A DNA stretch of 64,000 nucleotides from Leptolyngbya sp. Cla-17 (GTDB lineage Bacteria; Cyanobacteriota; Cyanobacteriia; Leptolyngbyales; Leptolyngbyaceae). Made by a program: the position numbers and the translations under genes. Below are positions 55,801 through 64,000 of the stretch, piece by piece; position 1 is the stretch's first letter; every line of letters starts with the position of its first letter. The stretch spans positions 1,238,781 through 1,302,780 of the forward strand of contig NZ_JAEVYN010000001.1 of NCBI RefSeq assembly GCF_016807185.1, written 5' to 3'. A model generated the notes under the pieces. The model did no database searches. It was not told the origin of the DNA and saw only the letters and a list, made by a program, of their open reading frames with translations.

Positions 55801-56313
55801 ATGAATTTCTTTGAGATATGCAGATTTCTTGCTTTCTCGTTGCAATTTACAAGTTCTACCAGAGGATTTCATGTGGATTTCCTTAATTGTTCGAGCCACA
55901 AAAATAGGCTACTCAAAGATATACAACTGTTGATTATAGATAACGATCGCGATAGTTTACGTCTCTACGCCACTTTGCTTGAGGAGTATGGCGCTAATGC
56001 TGTAACAGCAGTATCAATAGCAGAAGCCCTAGAATTGGTTGATTGGTTTCTTCCCGAAATTTTGATTTGCGAAATGAGATTTTGCGGTGAAAATATTGAT
56101 ACCCTACCGACCAAATTGAGTGAGATGGAAAAAAGTTCTGGAAACCGCATTCCCGCGATTGCTATTACCGCATGGATTACCGATAAATTTGCTCAAGTTT
56201 TAGACGCAAGTTTTGAAACCTACTTGCTGAAACCAGTTGATCTCGATATTTTGGTTTCCCAGATCGAAAGCTTGCTCCTACCTAGCAGAGCTACTTTTTC
56301 AAATCGGTGGTAA
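55801..56313 (+). CDS. Degenerate response-regulator receiver protein (Asp to Glu)
   Basis: 170-aa protein. After about 38 non-conserved residues, one CheY-like receiver domain fills the rest: IQLLIIDNDRDSLRLYATLL, PEILICEMRF, IPAIAITAWITD and FETYLLKPVDLDIL. The phospho-acceptor Asp is Glu91 (ICEM), one of the two acidic-pocket residues is Asn48 (D47-N48-D49), while the Thr/Ser position and Lys144 are kept. It is therefore probably not phosphorylated in the normal way and may be locked in an on-like state. There is no output domain. Its start is uncertain because no family N-terminus precedes residue 38. The matching terminator lies beyond ISAs1 copy B. Confidence 0.75.
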   Translation: MNFFEICRFLAFSLQFTSSTRGFHVDFLNCSSHKNRLLKDIQLLIIDNDRDSLRLYATLLEEYGANAVTAVSIAEALELVDWFLPEILICEMRFCGENIDTLPTKLSEMEKSSGNRIPAIAITAWITDKFAQVLDASFETYLLKPVDLDILVSQIESLLLPSRATFSNRW

Positions 56314-56355
56314 TGGGGAGAACTAAAAAGTAATCACAACGTAGCGAATTTGAGG

Positions 56356-57552
56356 CAGGGTTATTTCATTCTAGACAGTAGGTGAGCATAGGGTCCAGAG
56401 TATGGAAGTCCATTCTCCCCCCTTTGATCGTGATGAGTACGCTTGCAATCGTAGAAGTATTTTCTCACCTACCCGACCCCCGCCGAGGCGCGGGCAGCCG
56501 TCATCAGTATGCCGTCTGTTTAGCCTTGTTTACCTTAGCGATCAGTGCAGGCTGTGGCGGATTTATCGCGATGGGAGATTGGTTAGAGGAATACCGTGAA
56601 TCCCTGATTCTCCTGTTTGGGTCACCGAAACATGGACTACCATCCTATAGTACGATCCGTCGGGTGCTATTAACGCTGGACTATCAATCCTACGGAGCTT
56701 GTATCTCAGAGTTCTTCACAATAGAACCGAAAGCGGGAGAAACGATCGCTCTTGATGGTAAGGTCTTACGGGGTTCTTACCAGATTGAGACGAACGCGAG
56801 TACGACAGAATCTCATCCTGCGATTCAATTAGTCACGGCATACGTCGTGGAACGAGGACTGATCCTACCTCCCCAGCCCGTGGATTGCAAAAGTAATGAA
56901 ATTAAAGCGATTCCGCCGATCTTAGAGCAACTGGCAAAACGCGGAGTGGTGTTTGCTTTCGACGCTTTGAACACTCAAAAAAAATATCTGCGCAAATCAT
57001 CGACTCTGAAAACGACTATCTCGGCGCATTGAAAGGAAACCACGGCAATTTTTACGCTGCAATTACGGCACAATTTCAGTCCGAATCCCATATTAATTGC
57101 GTTGAAACGGGGCATGGTCGAGTCGAACGCCGAAGCGTCAGCTTGTGGAAGACCTGGGATGGGTTGCCCGGAGCAGAAGAATGGTCAGGATTACGAAGCA
57201 TTATTCGAGTCAAGAGCTATCGGCACATCCTCAAGGGGCAATATATCTTGATTAAAAAGCCTGAAATCCGTTATTACATCAGTTCGTTAGACGAAACAGT
57301 CGAACAGTTTGGGCGACGGATACGGGATTACTGGCACGTTGAGAATAAAGTCCATCATGTGCGAGATGTGACTCAAGGCGAAGATGGTTCTAGAATCCGA
57401 GTCAGCGCACTACCTGTCCTATTTGCCACTGCCCGGAATCTAGCCCTCAACCTCTATCGGGATGCCGGAGAAACTAATATGGCACAGGCAAGGCGGAAAG
57501 CAGGTTATGGGCTGAAGTTGTTGAAGAAGCTATTTAGAATGAAATAACCCTG
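56356..57552 (+). mobile_element. ISAs1-family insertion sequence, copy B
   Basis: 1197 bp with the same inverted repeats as copy A, flanked by its own 10-bp direct repeat GAATTTGAGG (56346-56355 and 57553-57562). It sits between the receiver gene and that gene's likely terminator. The pair of copies in direct orientation encloses 54338-56355. Confidence 0.92.
56382..57547 (+). CDS. ISAs1-family transposase, copy B, in two frames joined at an A8 run
   Basis: Sequence as in copy A: frame 1 at 56382-57032, frame 2 up to 57547, with the A8 slippery run at 56977-56984. All catalytic motifs are the same. Because each copy has its own intact target duplication, both arrived by transposition rather than by duplication of the region, so the split arrangement was compatible with movement at least once (or was supplied by another copy in trans). 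Confidence 0.85.
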
Positions 57553-57588
57553 GAATTTGAGGTAAAGGAAATTAGTAACTTTTCAAAT

Positions 57589-57623
57589 CAAAAGCCCTAA
57601 ATCAAGAAGATTTGGGGCTTTTG
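57589..57623 (+). terminator. Strong hairpin, probable terminator of the receiver gene
   Basis: CAAAAGCCC (57589-57597) pairs with GGGCTTTTG (57615-57623), continued inward by a T-G wobble and AAATC/GATTT, giving a 15-bp stem with loop AAGAA. Poly-A/T flanks on both sides allow action in both directions. Before insertion of ISAs1 copy B it would have stood about 100 bases after the receiver gene. Confidence 0.65.
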
Positions 57624-57715
57624 TCAAAGTGGAATTTGAAGCTCTCTTTAAACTCTTCAATTGGTGTTTTGGGGAACTACCAAAGTTTGGGCAGAAGGAG
57701 TTTGTGAGTTGAGTG

Positions 57716-57860
57716 TGGGTGTGGAAATCCAAGAAAAGCAAAAAATCAACAGTAAAAAACCGAAAAGTGCCGCAGTCGTCTGCATGAAAAGAGGAAACTG
57801 AGATCTGTCTGCCACAGAAACCTCAACAATAGATGAGGGGGGTGTCAGGACTGGCTTCTC
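57716..57860 (+). promoter_or_regulatory. Possible cobalamin-riboswitch-like leader (weak)
   Basis: In the order expected for a cobalamin riboswitch this stretch contains GGTG-x3-AAATCC (57718-57730), CAACAGT (57747-57753), GCCAC (57811-57815), GATGAG (57832-57837) and GTCAGGA (57844-57850), with 6 bases between the last two as in the consensus. The final ACCTGCC part and the closing P1 stem are not convincing. The cobalt/nickel operon downstream makes a B12 switch plausible, but about 700 bases separate them. Low confidence. Confidence 0.25.
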
Positions 57861-57880
57861 TCTAGTTACCTCTGCATACT

Positions 57881-57976
57881 TATAGCGTTTCCGGCTCCTG
57901 TGAGGTACAAACTAAAGGCTCAAACCCTTGCTCTCTATTATTCTGCCCGTACCTCATCCGACAGAAAACCGCTATA
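57881..57976. repeat. MITE-like imperfect palindrome of about 96 bp
   Basis: Begins TATAGCGTTTCCGG and ends in the near-complement CCGCTATA. Inner arms TGAGGTAC (57901-57908) and GTACCTCA (57949-57956) are exact complements. The type with TATAGCG ends and a GAGGTAC core is a dispersed repeat that I recall from several cyanobacterial genomes. It has no ORF. Confidence 0.6.
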
Positions 57977-58545
57977 ATCATCCTGAAAAGCCTTAATGCT
58001 TGAGATAACAAATTACAGCTTGAAAGCAAACCGTTGATAACGGTATAAGTTCTACAGAACCTACCCTAGGAAACATCAGGTGCGCTTATACCACACATTG
58101 CCTTTACTTTAAACACCGCAAAAATTGTAGCTTTTGATACTATTCTGGAGACGATCTGTTAGATGAACATGGTTTGCATGTAATTTCGGCATAGTAAACA
58201 GTTCTCCCCATTTTTACTGGATGCAATTTTTACTCGAAGCAAGAAGTGAATTCTGATGGATATAGCGGCTTTCTACACTCTGGGAGGCATGTTGCAGTTG
58301 TTGAATAATTCTTTCCTATCTCTTTATTGCAGCACCTTAAATAGAACAGTTTGATGTTTGATTTGGCTTCTGTACCGCACGCATTTTGATTGTAATGGTG
58401 TTTTTTTTAAGGAATGTCCTCAAATTCAACCCAAATATGGCAAAGATGCCCCGATGGAGGATTGAATTATTTGAAGAAGTCAGGTATTTAACTCCTACAC
58501 CACGTAAATCTAATTCATTGATTTTGGGTAATAAAGGGTTAGATT
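57977..58545. other. Long leader/intergenic region before cbiM
   Basis: About 570 bases with no gene. An 8-bp inverted repeat, GGTATAAG (58042-58049) and CTTATACC (58085-58092), contains the smaller palindrome GTTCT-AC-AGAAC. The rest is AT-rich. The cbiM promoter is presumably here but I could not pick it out. Confidence 0.4.
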
Positions 58546-59289
58546 ATGACTGAAATTTTATCTGTAGGTATTAATTCTTTGCAGTTGGGAAGTAGGATGT
58601 TGCCTCTAGCGCTGCATGTTCCTGATGGTTTTTTGAGTCTGCCAATCACACTGATGGGTTGGGTGGTGGCGATCGCCCTAATTGCGGTTTGCTTGAAGCG
58701 CGCTCAATCTGAATATCAAGAGCGCACTGTGCCGTTAATGGGGGTTTGTGCGGCATTTATTTTTGCGGCACAGATGATTAACTTTCCAATTCCCGGTGGC
58801 ACCTCTGGACATTTGCTAGGCGGCACACTGGCTGGAACGTTGCTCGGTCCTTGGGCTGGCTCTTTGGTCATGGCAGTGGTGTTTATCGTGCAGTCCTTTT
58901 TATTCCAAGATGGCGGCATCACGGTATTGGGGTTCAATATCTTTCTGATGGGATTGATTGGCACCTTCGGTGGTTACTGTTTATATGCAGCCATTCGTAA
59001 GACGCTAGGCTGGAACAGCTGGCGGGGGATTGGAACGGGTGCTGCTGTTGCTGGTTGGGCAAGTGTGGTCATTGCATCGGTGGTCTGTGCCTTCGCACTG
59101 GCGTTGTCTGAAACGGTGCCGTTGAGTGTAGCGCTGCCCGCTATGACGTTTTGGCACATGCTGATTGGGATCGGTGAAGCAGTGATCACGGTCGTTGCTC
59201 TTGGATTTATTTACCGAACTCGCCCCGATTTGATTTATAAAGCGCCCCGAACTGTGATCGCTCCTCGTCAAACAGCATCCCGCTTTTGA
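58546..59289 (+). CDS. cbiM: CbiM/NikM-type cobalt/nickel ECF transporter substrate component
   Basis: Membrane subunit that binds Co2+ or Ni2+ for an energy-coupling-factor transporter. The 247-aa protein has about seven helices and the typical motifs HVPDGFLSLP, NFPIPGGTSGHLLGGTLAGTLLGPWAG, and QSFLFQDGGITVLGFNIFLMG. Metal binding normally uses an N-terminal Met-His with His in the GTSGHLLG loop; here the first His is preceded by Leu (ALHVPDG) after a roughly 24-residue extension, so the N-terminal ligand may be formed differently or by processing. An alternative start is Met18 (58597). It heads a four-gene operon with the next three genes. Confidence 0.92.
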   Translation: MTEILSVGINSLQLGSRMLPLALHVPDGFLSLPITLMGWVVAIALIAVCLKRAQSEYQERTVPLMGVCAAFIFAAQMINFPIPGGTSGHLLGGTLAGTLLGPWAGSLVMAVVFIVQSFLFQDGGITVLGFNIFLMGLIGTFGGYCLYAAIRKTLGWNSWRGIGTGAAVAGWASVVIASVVCAFALALSETVPLSVALPAMTFWHMLIGIGEAVITVVALGFIYRTRPDLIYKAPRTVIAPRQTASRF

Positions 59290-59397
59290 AGGTGAAAATC
59301 TAGTTTTAAGTTTTGAGTTGAAGTGTCAATTCGATGACTCAGGTTTGCTGAGCTGGCTGGTCAAAAATCCAAACTAAATTGAAAGAGGATTGATAGA

Positions 59398-59754
59398 GTG
59401 TCTAATTCATCTCGAAATAGAAATGTGACCTTTGCGTTGATTGGTCTGGGAATCGCCTTAGCGATCGCCACCTTCCTATCACCGTTTGCCAGTCAAAATC
59501 CAGATGGGTTGGATCGGGTCGCTCAGGATTACAAGTTTGACGAGAAAGCAGCGGAAGAACCCCCAGCAAAACAGCTACCGTTTTATCAAGTATTTGAAGA
59601 ATATGCGGTTCGGGGCATGCCTGAAGCAGTAGCAACTCCCTTCGCAGGGATCATTGGCACATTGGCTGCGTTTGGTTTAGCCTGGGGAATTGGCAAAGTT
59701 GTTGTGCGGAACTCAGGCGTTCCACCGGAAGATGACAACATCTCCCAAGAGTAG
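59398..59754 (+). CDS. PDGLE-domain protein, CbiN-like component
   Basis: 118-aa membrane protein with two helices (FALIGLGIALAIATFLSPFA and FAGIIGTLAAFGLAWGIGKV). Between them is the SQNPDGLDRVAQDYKF motif, which defines the PDGLE family found as the small third component of CbiM/NikM systems, where it replaces CbiN and is needed for metal uptake. The start is GTG at 59398, supported by AGAGGA about 9 bases before it. It is 108 bases after cbiM and 18 before cbiQ. Confidence 0.88.
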   Translation: MSNSSRNRNVTFALIGLGIALAIATFLSPFASQNPDGLDRVAQDYKFDEKAAEEPPAKQLPFYQVFEEYAVRGMPEAVATPFAGIIGTLAAFGLAWGIGKVVVRNSGVPPEDDNISQE

Positions 59755-59772
59755 GCAGCAAGAGAACAACCT

Positions 59773-60552
59773 ATGCTGCTGCATATTGGTGCATTTCGGT
59801 TAGATGTTGATAGCGAACGGCGATCGCCTTGGCACGATTTGATTCCGTCTACACGAGTGCTTTGCACCGTGCTGATGATGTTTGCGATCGCGCTGACCCC
59901 AAATGGGCATTGGAAAACCTGGGCACTATACGGTCTTGGCATTGTCAGATTGGCGATTCTCAGCCGGGTGACGTTTAGTTCATTGGCAAAGCGGGTGGGA
60001 GTAGAGTTTAGCTTTATTGTGGTCGTGCTGCTGGGAACGCTGTTTCAGCGCGGCGGCGAGGTGATGTGGCAGTGGGGCTGGCTCCAAATCACCACGGTTG
60101 GGCTGACTACGCTTGGCAGTGTGGCGCTCAAAATGTTACTTTCCTTAACGATGATCAATATTTTGATTTTGACTACGCCCATTCCAGCGCTGCTACATGC
60201 GATCGTGACCCTGCGAGTGCCACCGCTGTTGGTGGCAATCATGGCATCAATGTATCGCTACATCGCGGTGCTAGCCGATGAGTTTCAATCCATGCGACGG
60301 GCGGCACTGTCGCGAAATTTAATGAACAGCCGCAAAGCCCAGCGCCAAGTCATCGGCAATATGTTTGGGTCATTGTTTATTCGCACCTATGATCGTGGAG
60401 AACGAGTGCATCAGGCGATGTTGGCACGGGGCTATACTGGGCTGGTTCCTCTGACAGAAATACCGAAAGGCAATTGGCGAGATGGAGTCGCAATTACCCT
60501 AGTGGCAGCTTTTGCGATCGCGGGGCAACTGTTCTATATCCAAGGTCGCTAG
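59773..60552 (+). CDS. cbiQ: CbiQ-type ECF transporter T component
   Basis: 259-aa integral membrane protein that couples the ATPase to CbiM. It starts LHIGAFRLDVDSERRSPWHDL and has about five helices. The coupling helix with two Ala-Arg-Gly type signatures is visible as MRRAALSRNL and MLARGYTG, which contact CbiO. It is the third gene of the cobalt/nickel operon, 21 bases before cbiO. Family and order of genes leave little doubt; whether Co or Ni is carried cannot be decided here. Confidence 0.92.
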   Translation: MLLHIGAFRLDVDSERRSPWHDLIPSTRVLCTVLMMFAIALTPNGHWKTWALYGLGIVRLAILSRVTFSSLAKRVGVEFSFIVVVLLGTLFQRGGEVMWQWGWLQITTVGLTTLGSVALKMLLSLTMINILILTTPIPALLHAIVTLRVPPLLVAIMASMYRYIAVLADEFQSMRRAALSRNLMNSRKAQRQVIGNMFGSLFIRTYDRGERVHQAMLARGYTGLVPLTEIPKGNWRDGVAITLVAAFAIAGQLFYIQGR

Positions 60553-60573
60553 CGATCTCGATATCCCTAAACC

Positions 60574-61344
60574 ATGCATCACAATCCGATTACGATTGAA
60601 AACCTGAGCTATGCTTACCCCGATGGCACGGAAGCGCTGTACCAGATTGATTTATCGATTCATGCAACGGAGCGCGTTGCTTTGGTGGGAGCCAACGGTT
60701 CCGGTAAGTCTACCTTGCTTCAGCATTTCAACGGATTGATTATTCCGCAACAGGGGACAGTGGTGGTGGGGGAACTGGCGATCGCGCCTCACACCCTCAC
60801 CAAAATCCGCAATTTTGTCGGTTTGGTTTTTCAAAATCCAGATGATCAACTCTTCATGCCGACCGTCTGGGAAGACATCACCTTTGGACCGATGAATCAG
60901 GGCTTGCGAGGTGGTTGTCTGGCGGATCGTGCTGTTGCTGCCATGCAATCCGTAGGGCTAGACCCTGACAAGTACAGTGGGCGCAGTGCGAACAACCTAT
61001 CCGGGGGGGAAAAGAAACGGGTGGCAATCGCGGGCGTGCTGGCAATGCAACCTCAAATTTTGATCCTTGATGAACCCTCTGCTCAGCTAGACCCTCGCTC
61101 CCGGCGGCAATTGATTCACCTGCTCGATAGTTTGCCGTTGACCCAACTGATCGCCACCCATGATCTAGATTTAGCCTTGGAACTGTGCGATCGCACAATC
61201 GTGCTAAATCACGGGCAAATTGTTTACGATGGTCAAACGGAACAAATCATGAGCAATGCAGACCTTTTAGAAGAATATGCTCTAGAAATGCCGCTCAGCT
61301 ACAGCCGCCCTTATTGTTTATTGGAGCACGCTCCAGCGGCATAG
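60574..61344 (+). CDS. cbiO: CbiO-type ECF transporter ATP-binding protein
   Basis: 256-aa ATPase driving cobalt/nickel uptake. Motifs: Walker A GANGSGKST, Q-loop VFQNPDDQLFMPTVWEDI (the ECF-type Q-helix), signature LSGGEKKRVAIAGVL, Walker B ILILDEPSAQLD and switch His in ATHDLDLAL. It ends the operon; the M16 peptidase gene begins about 130 bases later with no clear terminator between. Confidence 0.94.
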   Translation: MHHNPITIENLSYAYPDGTEALYQIDLSIHATERVALVGANGSGKSTLLQHFNGLIIPQQGTVVVGELAIAPHTLTKIRNFVGLVFQNPDDQLFMPTVWEDITFGPMNQGLRGGCLADRAVAAMQSVGLDPDKYSGRSANNLSGGEKKRVAIAGVLAMQPQILILDEPSAQLDPRSRRQLIHLLDSLPLTQLIATHDLDLALELCDRTIVLNHGQIVYDGQTEQIMSNADLLEEYALEMPLSYSRPYCLLEHAPAA

Positions 61345-61475
61345 AATCGTGATGCAGTTGGTAAGTATTTCAAGAAAGTCGCACATTAAATAGAGTTTTT
61401 AATTGAGCCGTGCGTCCCTAGTTTGCCCTATCATCCTAACCACCCCGCCCTTCTATTGGAACGCTATCAACTCCT

Positions 61476-64000
61476 ATGCGCCGTCACCGCTTCCTCAGCT
61501 TTTTGTTTATCGGATGTTTGGCGATCGCCCTCTTCGCTGGATCGTCTGCTTCCTCCCAAATCGTTACAACGGTTGCTCCAACCCAGCCTCAAATCGCCCA
61601 ATCACCTGCTAGCTCTCAGACTGGTTTAACCCAGCCCCCTTCAAAAGCGGCAACCGATTTATCGCTGACTGCTGGAGTTCGCAAAACTGTTTTAGACAAT
61701 GGCTTAACGGTGCTGACAAAGGAAGTTCACACCTCACCAGTTGTTTCTGTGCAGGTTTGGTATCGAGTGGGATCACGCAACGAAGCCCCTGGGGTGAATG
61801 GTATTGCTCACCAGCTAGAACACCTGCTGTTTAAGGGCACTCAGTCGCGTCCAATTCAATTTGGTCGTTTTTTTAGCGCCTTAGGCAGCGACTCGAATGC
61901 TTTTACCAGCTACGACATGACGGCTTACTATGGCACCGTTGAACAAGACAAATTGGAGGCGCTGCTGGTTTTAGAAGCCGATCGCATGAAGAATTCTATC
62001 ATCAGTGAAAAAGAGCTTGCTAGCGAAAAGCGCGTGGTAATTTCGGAACTGCAAGGCAATGAAAACAGTCCGAGCTATCGCCTGGGTCGGGCTGTGATGC
62101 GATCAGCGTTTCCCACTAGTCCCTATGGCTTACCCGTTGGTGGCACGAAAGCCGATGTGGAGAAATTCACCGTTGATCAGGTGCGCTACTACTACAACAA
62201 TTTCTATCGTCCTGATAATGCCACGTTAGTTGTGGTGGGCGACTTCCAAACCGATGCCTTGCTGAAACAAGTGCAAGAGAGTTTTGGCAAGATCTCTAAA
62301 GCGATCGCGCCTCTGCCCAAAGATCCCCTGTCTGCAAAACCTGATAAAGCGGCATTACAGTCTCCAGCATCAGCACCGATTATCTTGAAAGAACCAGGAA
62401 GTGCGCCGCTGCTAAATGCTGTCTATCCCTTGCCGAACACGCTGCATCCTGATGTAGCTGCTATTCAAGTGATGGATTACATTCTCACTGGAGGGCGCAG
62501 TTCCCGGATTCACCAGGCCTTGGTAGAAACCGGATTGGCAAGCGATGCGGGCGGTGGAGCGGCTAATTTAATTTCCGGCGGCTGGTATGAATTGTCAGCT
62601 ACGGCGGCTCCGGGCAAGGATTTACAGGAGATCGATCGGGCATTGCAGCAGGTACTTGCTGATTTGCGGGATCAAGGGGTGACTCAAGAGGAATTGACGC
62701 GGGCGAAGGCACAGTTGAAAGCCTCGTTGATATTGCGAAATCGGGATATTGCCAGCCAAGCAAATTTGTTAGGTGATAATCAAATTTCCACGGGCGACTA
62801 CCGCTTTACAGATAAGCTGCTAGCCGCGATCGCCACGGTTACCCCTGCTGACGTGCAGCGAGTTGCTAAAACCTATCTAGCGACTGCAAACCGCACTGTA
62901 GGATTTTTTGAACCCACTACTGCCGATGGTAAACCAGGCGCTAGCCCTGATAATTCCTCTCAAACCTCTGAGAAATTTAGCCCCGGTGCGCCTGTAGACC
63001 CTGCCGAATTGGCGAAATACCTGCCGCCCACCAGAACCACCACTCAGCAGCCAACGCAAGCGCTCCCCGAAAAGCTGATCCTCAAAAATGGGGTACAAGT
63101 TCTGCTGGTACGAGATCGTAGCACCCCAACTGTTTCTTTAAGCGGGCATGTTGCCGCTGGCACCGTTCGAGATCAGGCTGCCACTGCTGGCTTGGCGACC
63201 TTGACCGCCAACAACTTGATGAACGGCACCCAAACAAAAGATGCCTTGGCGATCGCCAAAACCCTAGAAAATCGCGGTGCCAGTTTAGACTTTGGTGCCA
63301 GCCGAGAAGGAGTTTCCATTAGCGGAGAGGCTTTATCCACTGATTTGCCCACTCTGGTACAAATTACGGCAGATGTACTGAGAAATGCCAGTTTCCCCAA
63401 AAATGAACTGGAACTCAGTCGTCAACGCGCCCTCAGCGGACTCAAACTAGAATTAGATACCCCGTCCCGATTGGCACGACGTGCTTTTCAACAAGCAATT
63501 TATCCTGCGAATCATCCATTTCACACTTTTCCGACCGCAGCCAGTTTGCAGGCGATTACGCGAGAGGATATAGTTCGTTTTCATCAGCAGTATTACCGCC
63601 CTGAGGCCACTGTGTTAACCATTGTGGGCGACTTTGATCTCGTAGCGGTGCGTGCCTTGCTGACGCGCGAATTTGGCAGTTGGGCAGAGGCTGGCAACCT
63701 TTCTCAAGTTACTTTTCCAGTGGTGCCTCTGCCCGACAAAACGGTGCGGCTCATGCCTACGCTGCCAGGGAAAACCCAGTCGATCACCTACATGGGCTAT
63801 AACGCGATCGATCGCAGAGATCCCCGCTACTACAGCGCGTTGGTGTTCAACCAGATTTTGGGCGGTGATACGCTTTCCAGTCGGCTGGGTACTGAAATTC
63901 GCGATCGCCAGGGCTTGACCTATGGCATCTACAGCGGTTTTCAGGCAGGGCAAACCCCTGGACCGTTCTTGATTTCTATGCAAACTGCGCCCGAAGATGC
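61476..64000 (+). CDS. M16-family zinc metallopeptidase, 3' end outside the window
   Basis: Secreted or periplasmic peptidase of the pitrilysin/processing-peptidase family. It starts at ATG 61476 and runs on past the window edge with no stop in 841 codons. Signal sequence about residues 1-28 (FLSFLFIGCLAIALFAGSSA). First M16 domain: the inverted zinc motif HQLEH (His112, Glu115, His116) and a likely third ligand near Glu191 in KRVVISE. The second, non-catalytic M16 domain begins about residue 528 (LPEKLILKNGVQVLLVRD) and shows GDTLSSRLGTEIRDRQGLTY near the edge. The family trims peptides or signal fragments; its substrate is unknown. Confidence 0.9.
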   Translation, partial: MRRHRFLSFLFIGCLAIALFAGSSASSQIVTTVAPTQPQIAQSPASSQTGLTQPPSKAATDLSLTAGVRKTVLDNGLTVLTKEVHTSPVVSVQVWYRVGSRNEAPGVNGIAHQLEHLLFKGTQSRPIQFGRFFSALGSDSNAFTSYDMTAYYGTVEQDKLEALLVLEADRMKNSIISEKELASEKRVVISELQGNENSPSYRLGRAVMRSAFPTSPYGLPVGGTKADVEKFTVDQVRYYYNNFYRPDNATLVVVGDFQTDALLKQVQESFGKISKAIAPLPKDPLSAKPDKAALQSPASAPIILKEPGSAPLLNAVYPLPNTLHPDVAAIQVMDYILTGGRSSRIHQALVETGLASDAGGGAANLISGGWYELSATAAPGKDLQEIDRALQQVLADLRDQGVTQEELTRAKAQLKASLILRNRDIASQANLLGDNQISTGDYRFTDKLLAAIATVTPADVQRVAKTYLATANRTVGFFEPTTADGKPGASPDNSSQTSEKFSPGAPVDPAELAKYLPPTRTTTQQPTQALPEKLILKNGVQVLLVRDRSTPTVSLSGHVAAGTVRDQAATAGLATLTANNLMNGTQTKDALAIAKTLENRGASLDFGASREGVSISGEALSTDLPTLVQITADVLRNASFPKNELELSRQRALSGLKLELDTPSRLARRAFQQAIYPANHPFHTFPTAASLQAITREDIVRFHQQYYRPEATVLTIVGDFDLVAVRALLTREFGSWAEAGNLSQVTFPVVPLPDKTVRLMPTLPGKTQSITYMGYNAIDRRDPRYYSALVFNQILGGDTLSSRLGTEIRDRQGLTYGIYSGFQAGQTPGPFLISMQTAPED

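Noticed and set aside
53141..57552. Composite transposon moving the enclosed genes as a unit
   Set aside because: Each IS has its own separate target duplication, so the two inserted independently; there is no sign that the whole segment moved together.

Overview
The window is chromosomal DNA from a cyanobacterium. It carries psaD (photosystem I subunit II), rbcR, a phycobilisome-fold protein, the palindrome GCGATCGC (HIP1) at very high density, a hepC/hepA-like polysaccharide locus, a devBCA-type exporter and families largely confined to cyanobacteria. The gene set, the IS load and the degenerate short repeats between genes suggest a filamentous, Leptolyngbya/Oscillatoriales-like organism. 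That placement is inference. No rRNA, tRNA or CRISPR array was seen.

Layout. 1-8.6 kb: housekeeping and stress genes, namely an AAA ATPase, an HtrA/Deg protease, peptide deformylase, a half-size TauE/SafE protein, a zinc metallopeptidase, psaD, a ThuA-like protein and a proline-rich membrane protein. 9-17.1 kb: an exopolysaccharide locus with an SLBB exporter, a GT4 glycosyltransferase, a Wzc-type chain-length regulator/kinase, a HepC-like sugar transferase and a HepA-like ABC exporter. 17.6-24.4 kb: a small membrane protein, CsbD and a very large hybrid histidine kinase. 25-36.8 kb: a coiled-coil-fused DMT transporter, alaS, a phycobilisome-like protein lacking the bilin cysteine, a 2Fe-2S ferredoxin, a roadblock-like protein, rbcR, a Ser/Thr kinase, a PstS-like protein and a MOSC + alkyltransferase-like fusion. 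37-42.8 kb: a 1428-residue two-partner-secretion exoprotein and a methylglyoxal synthase + lipid kinase fusion. 42.9-47.9 kb: tetR and a devB-[DUF2834 pseudogene]-[Vat-type acetyltransferase]-devC-devA cluster with three matching operator-like palindromes.

48-57.6 kb is an IS-rich zone. An IS1380-family element (CTAG target duplication) has its transposase interrupted by an IS1-family element (8-bp duplication); removing the IS1 and one repeat restores the reading frame. A toxin-antitoxin pair and an SLH-domain protein follow. Then two apparently identical 1197-bp ISAs1-family copies, each with its own 10-bp duplication, bracket about 2 kb of small genes, one with an in-frame nonsense codon and one encoding a receiver with Glu at the phosphorylation site. 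57.6-61.3 kb: a leader with a possible cobalamin-riboswitch-like segment and a MITE-like palindrome, then a cbiM/cbiN-like/cbiQ/cbiO cobalt/nickel uptake operon. An M16 peptidase gene runs off the right edge.

No single wholly new system is evident. The most unusual items are the nested IS, the TetR operator set with the decayed dev-cluster insert, the three fusion proteins (MOSC-ATL, MgsA-lipid kinase, coiled-coil-DMT), and short repeats that have been absorbed as linkers inside the giant kinase.
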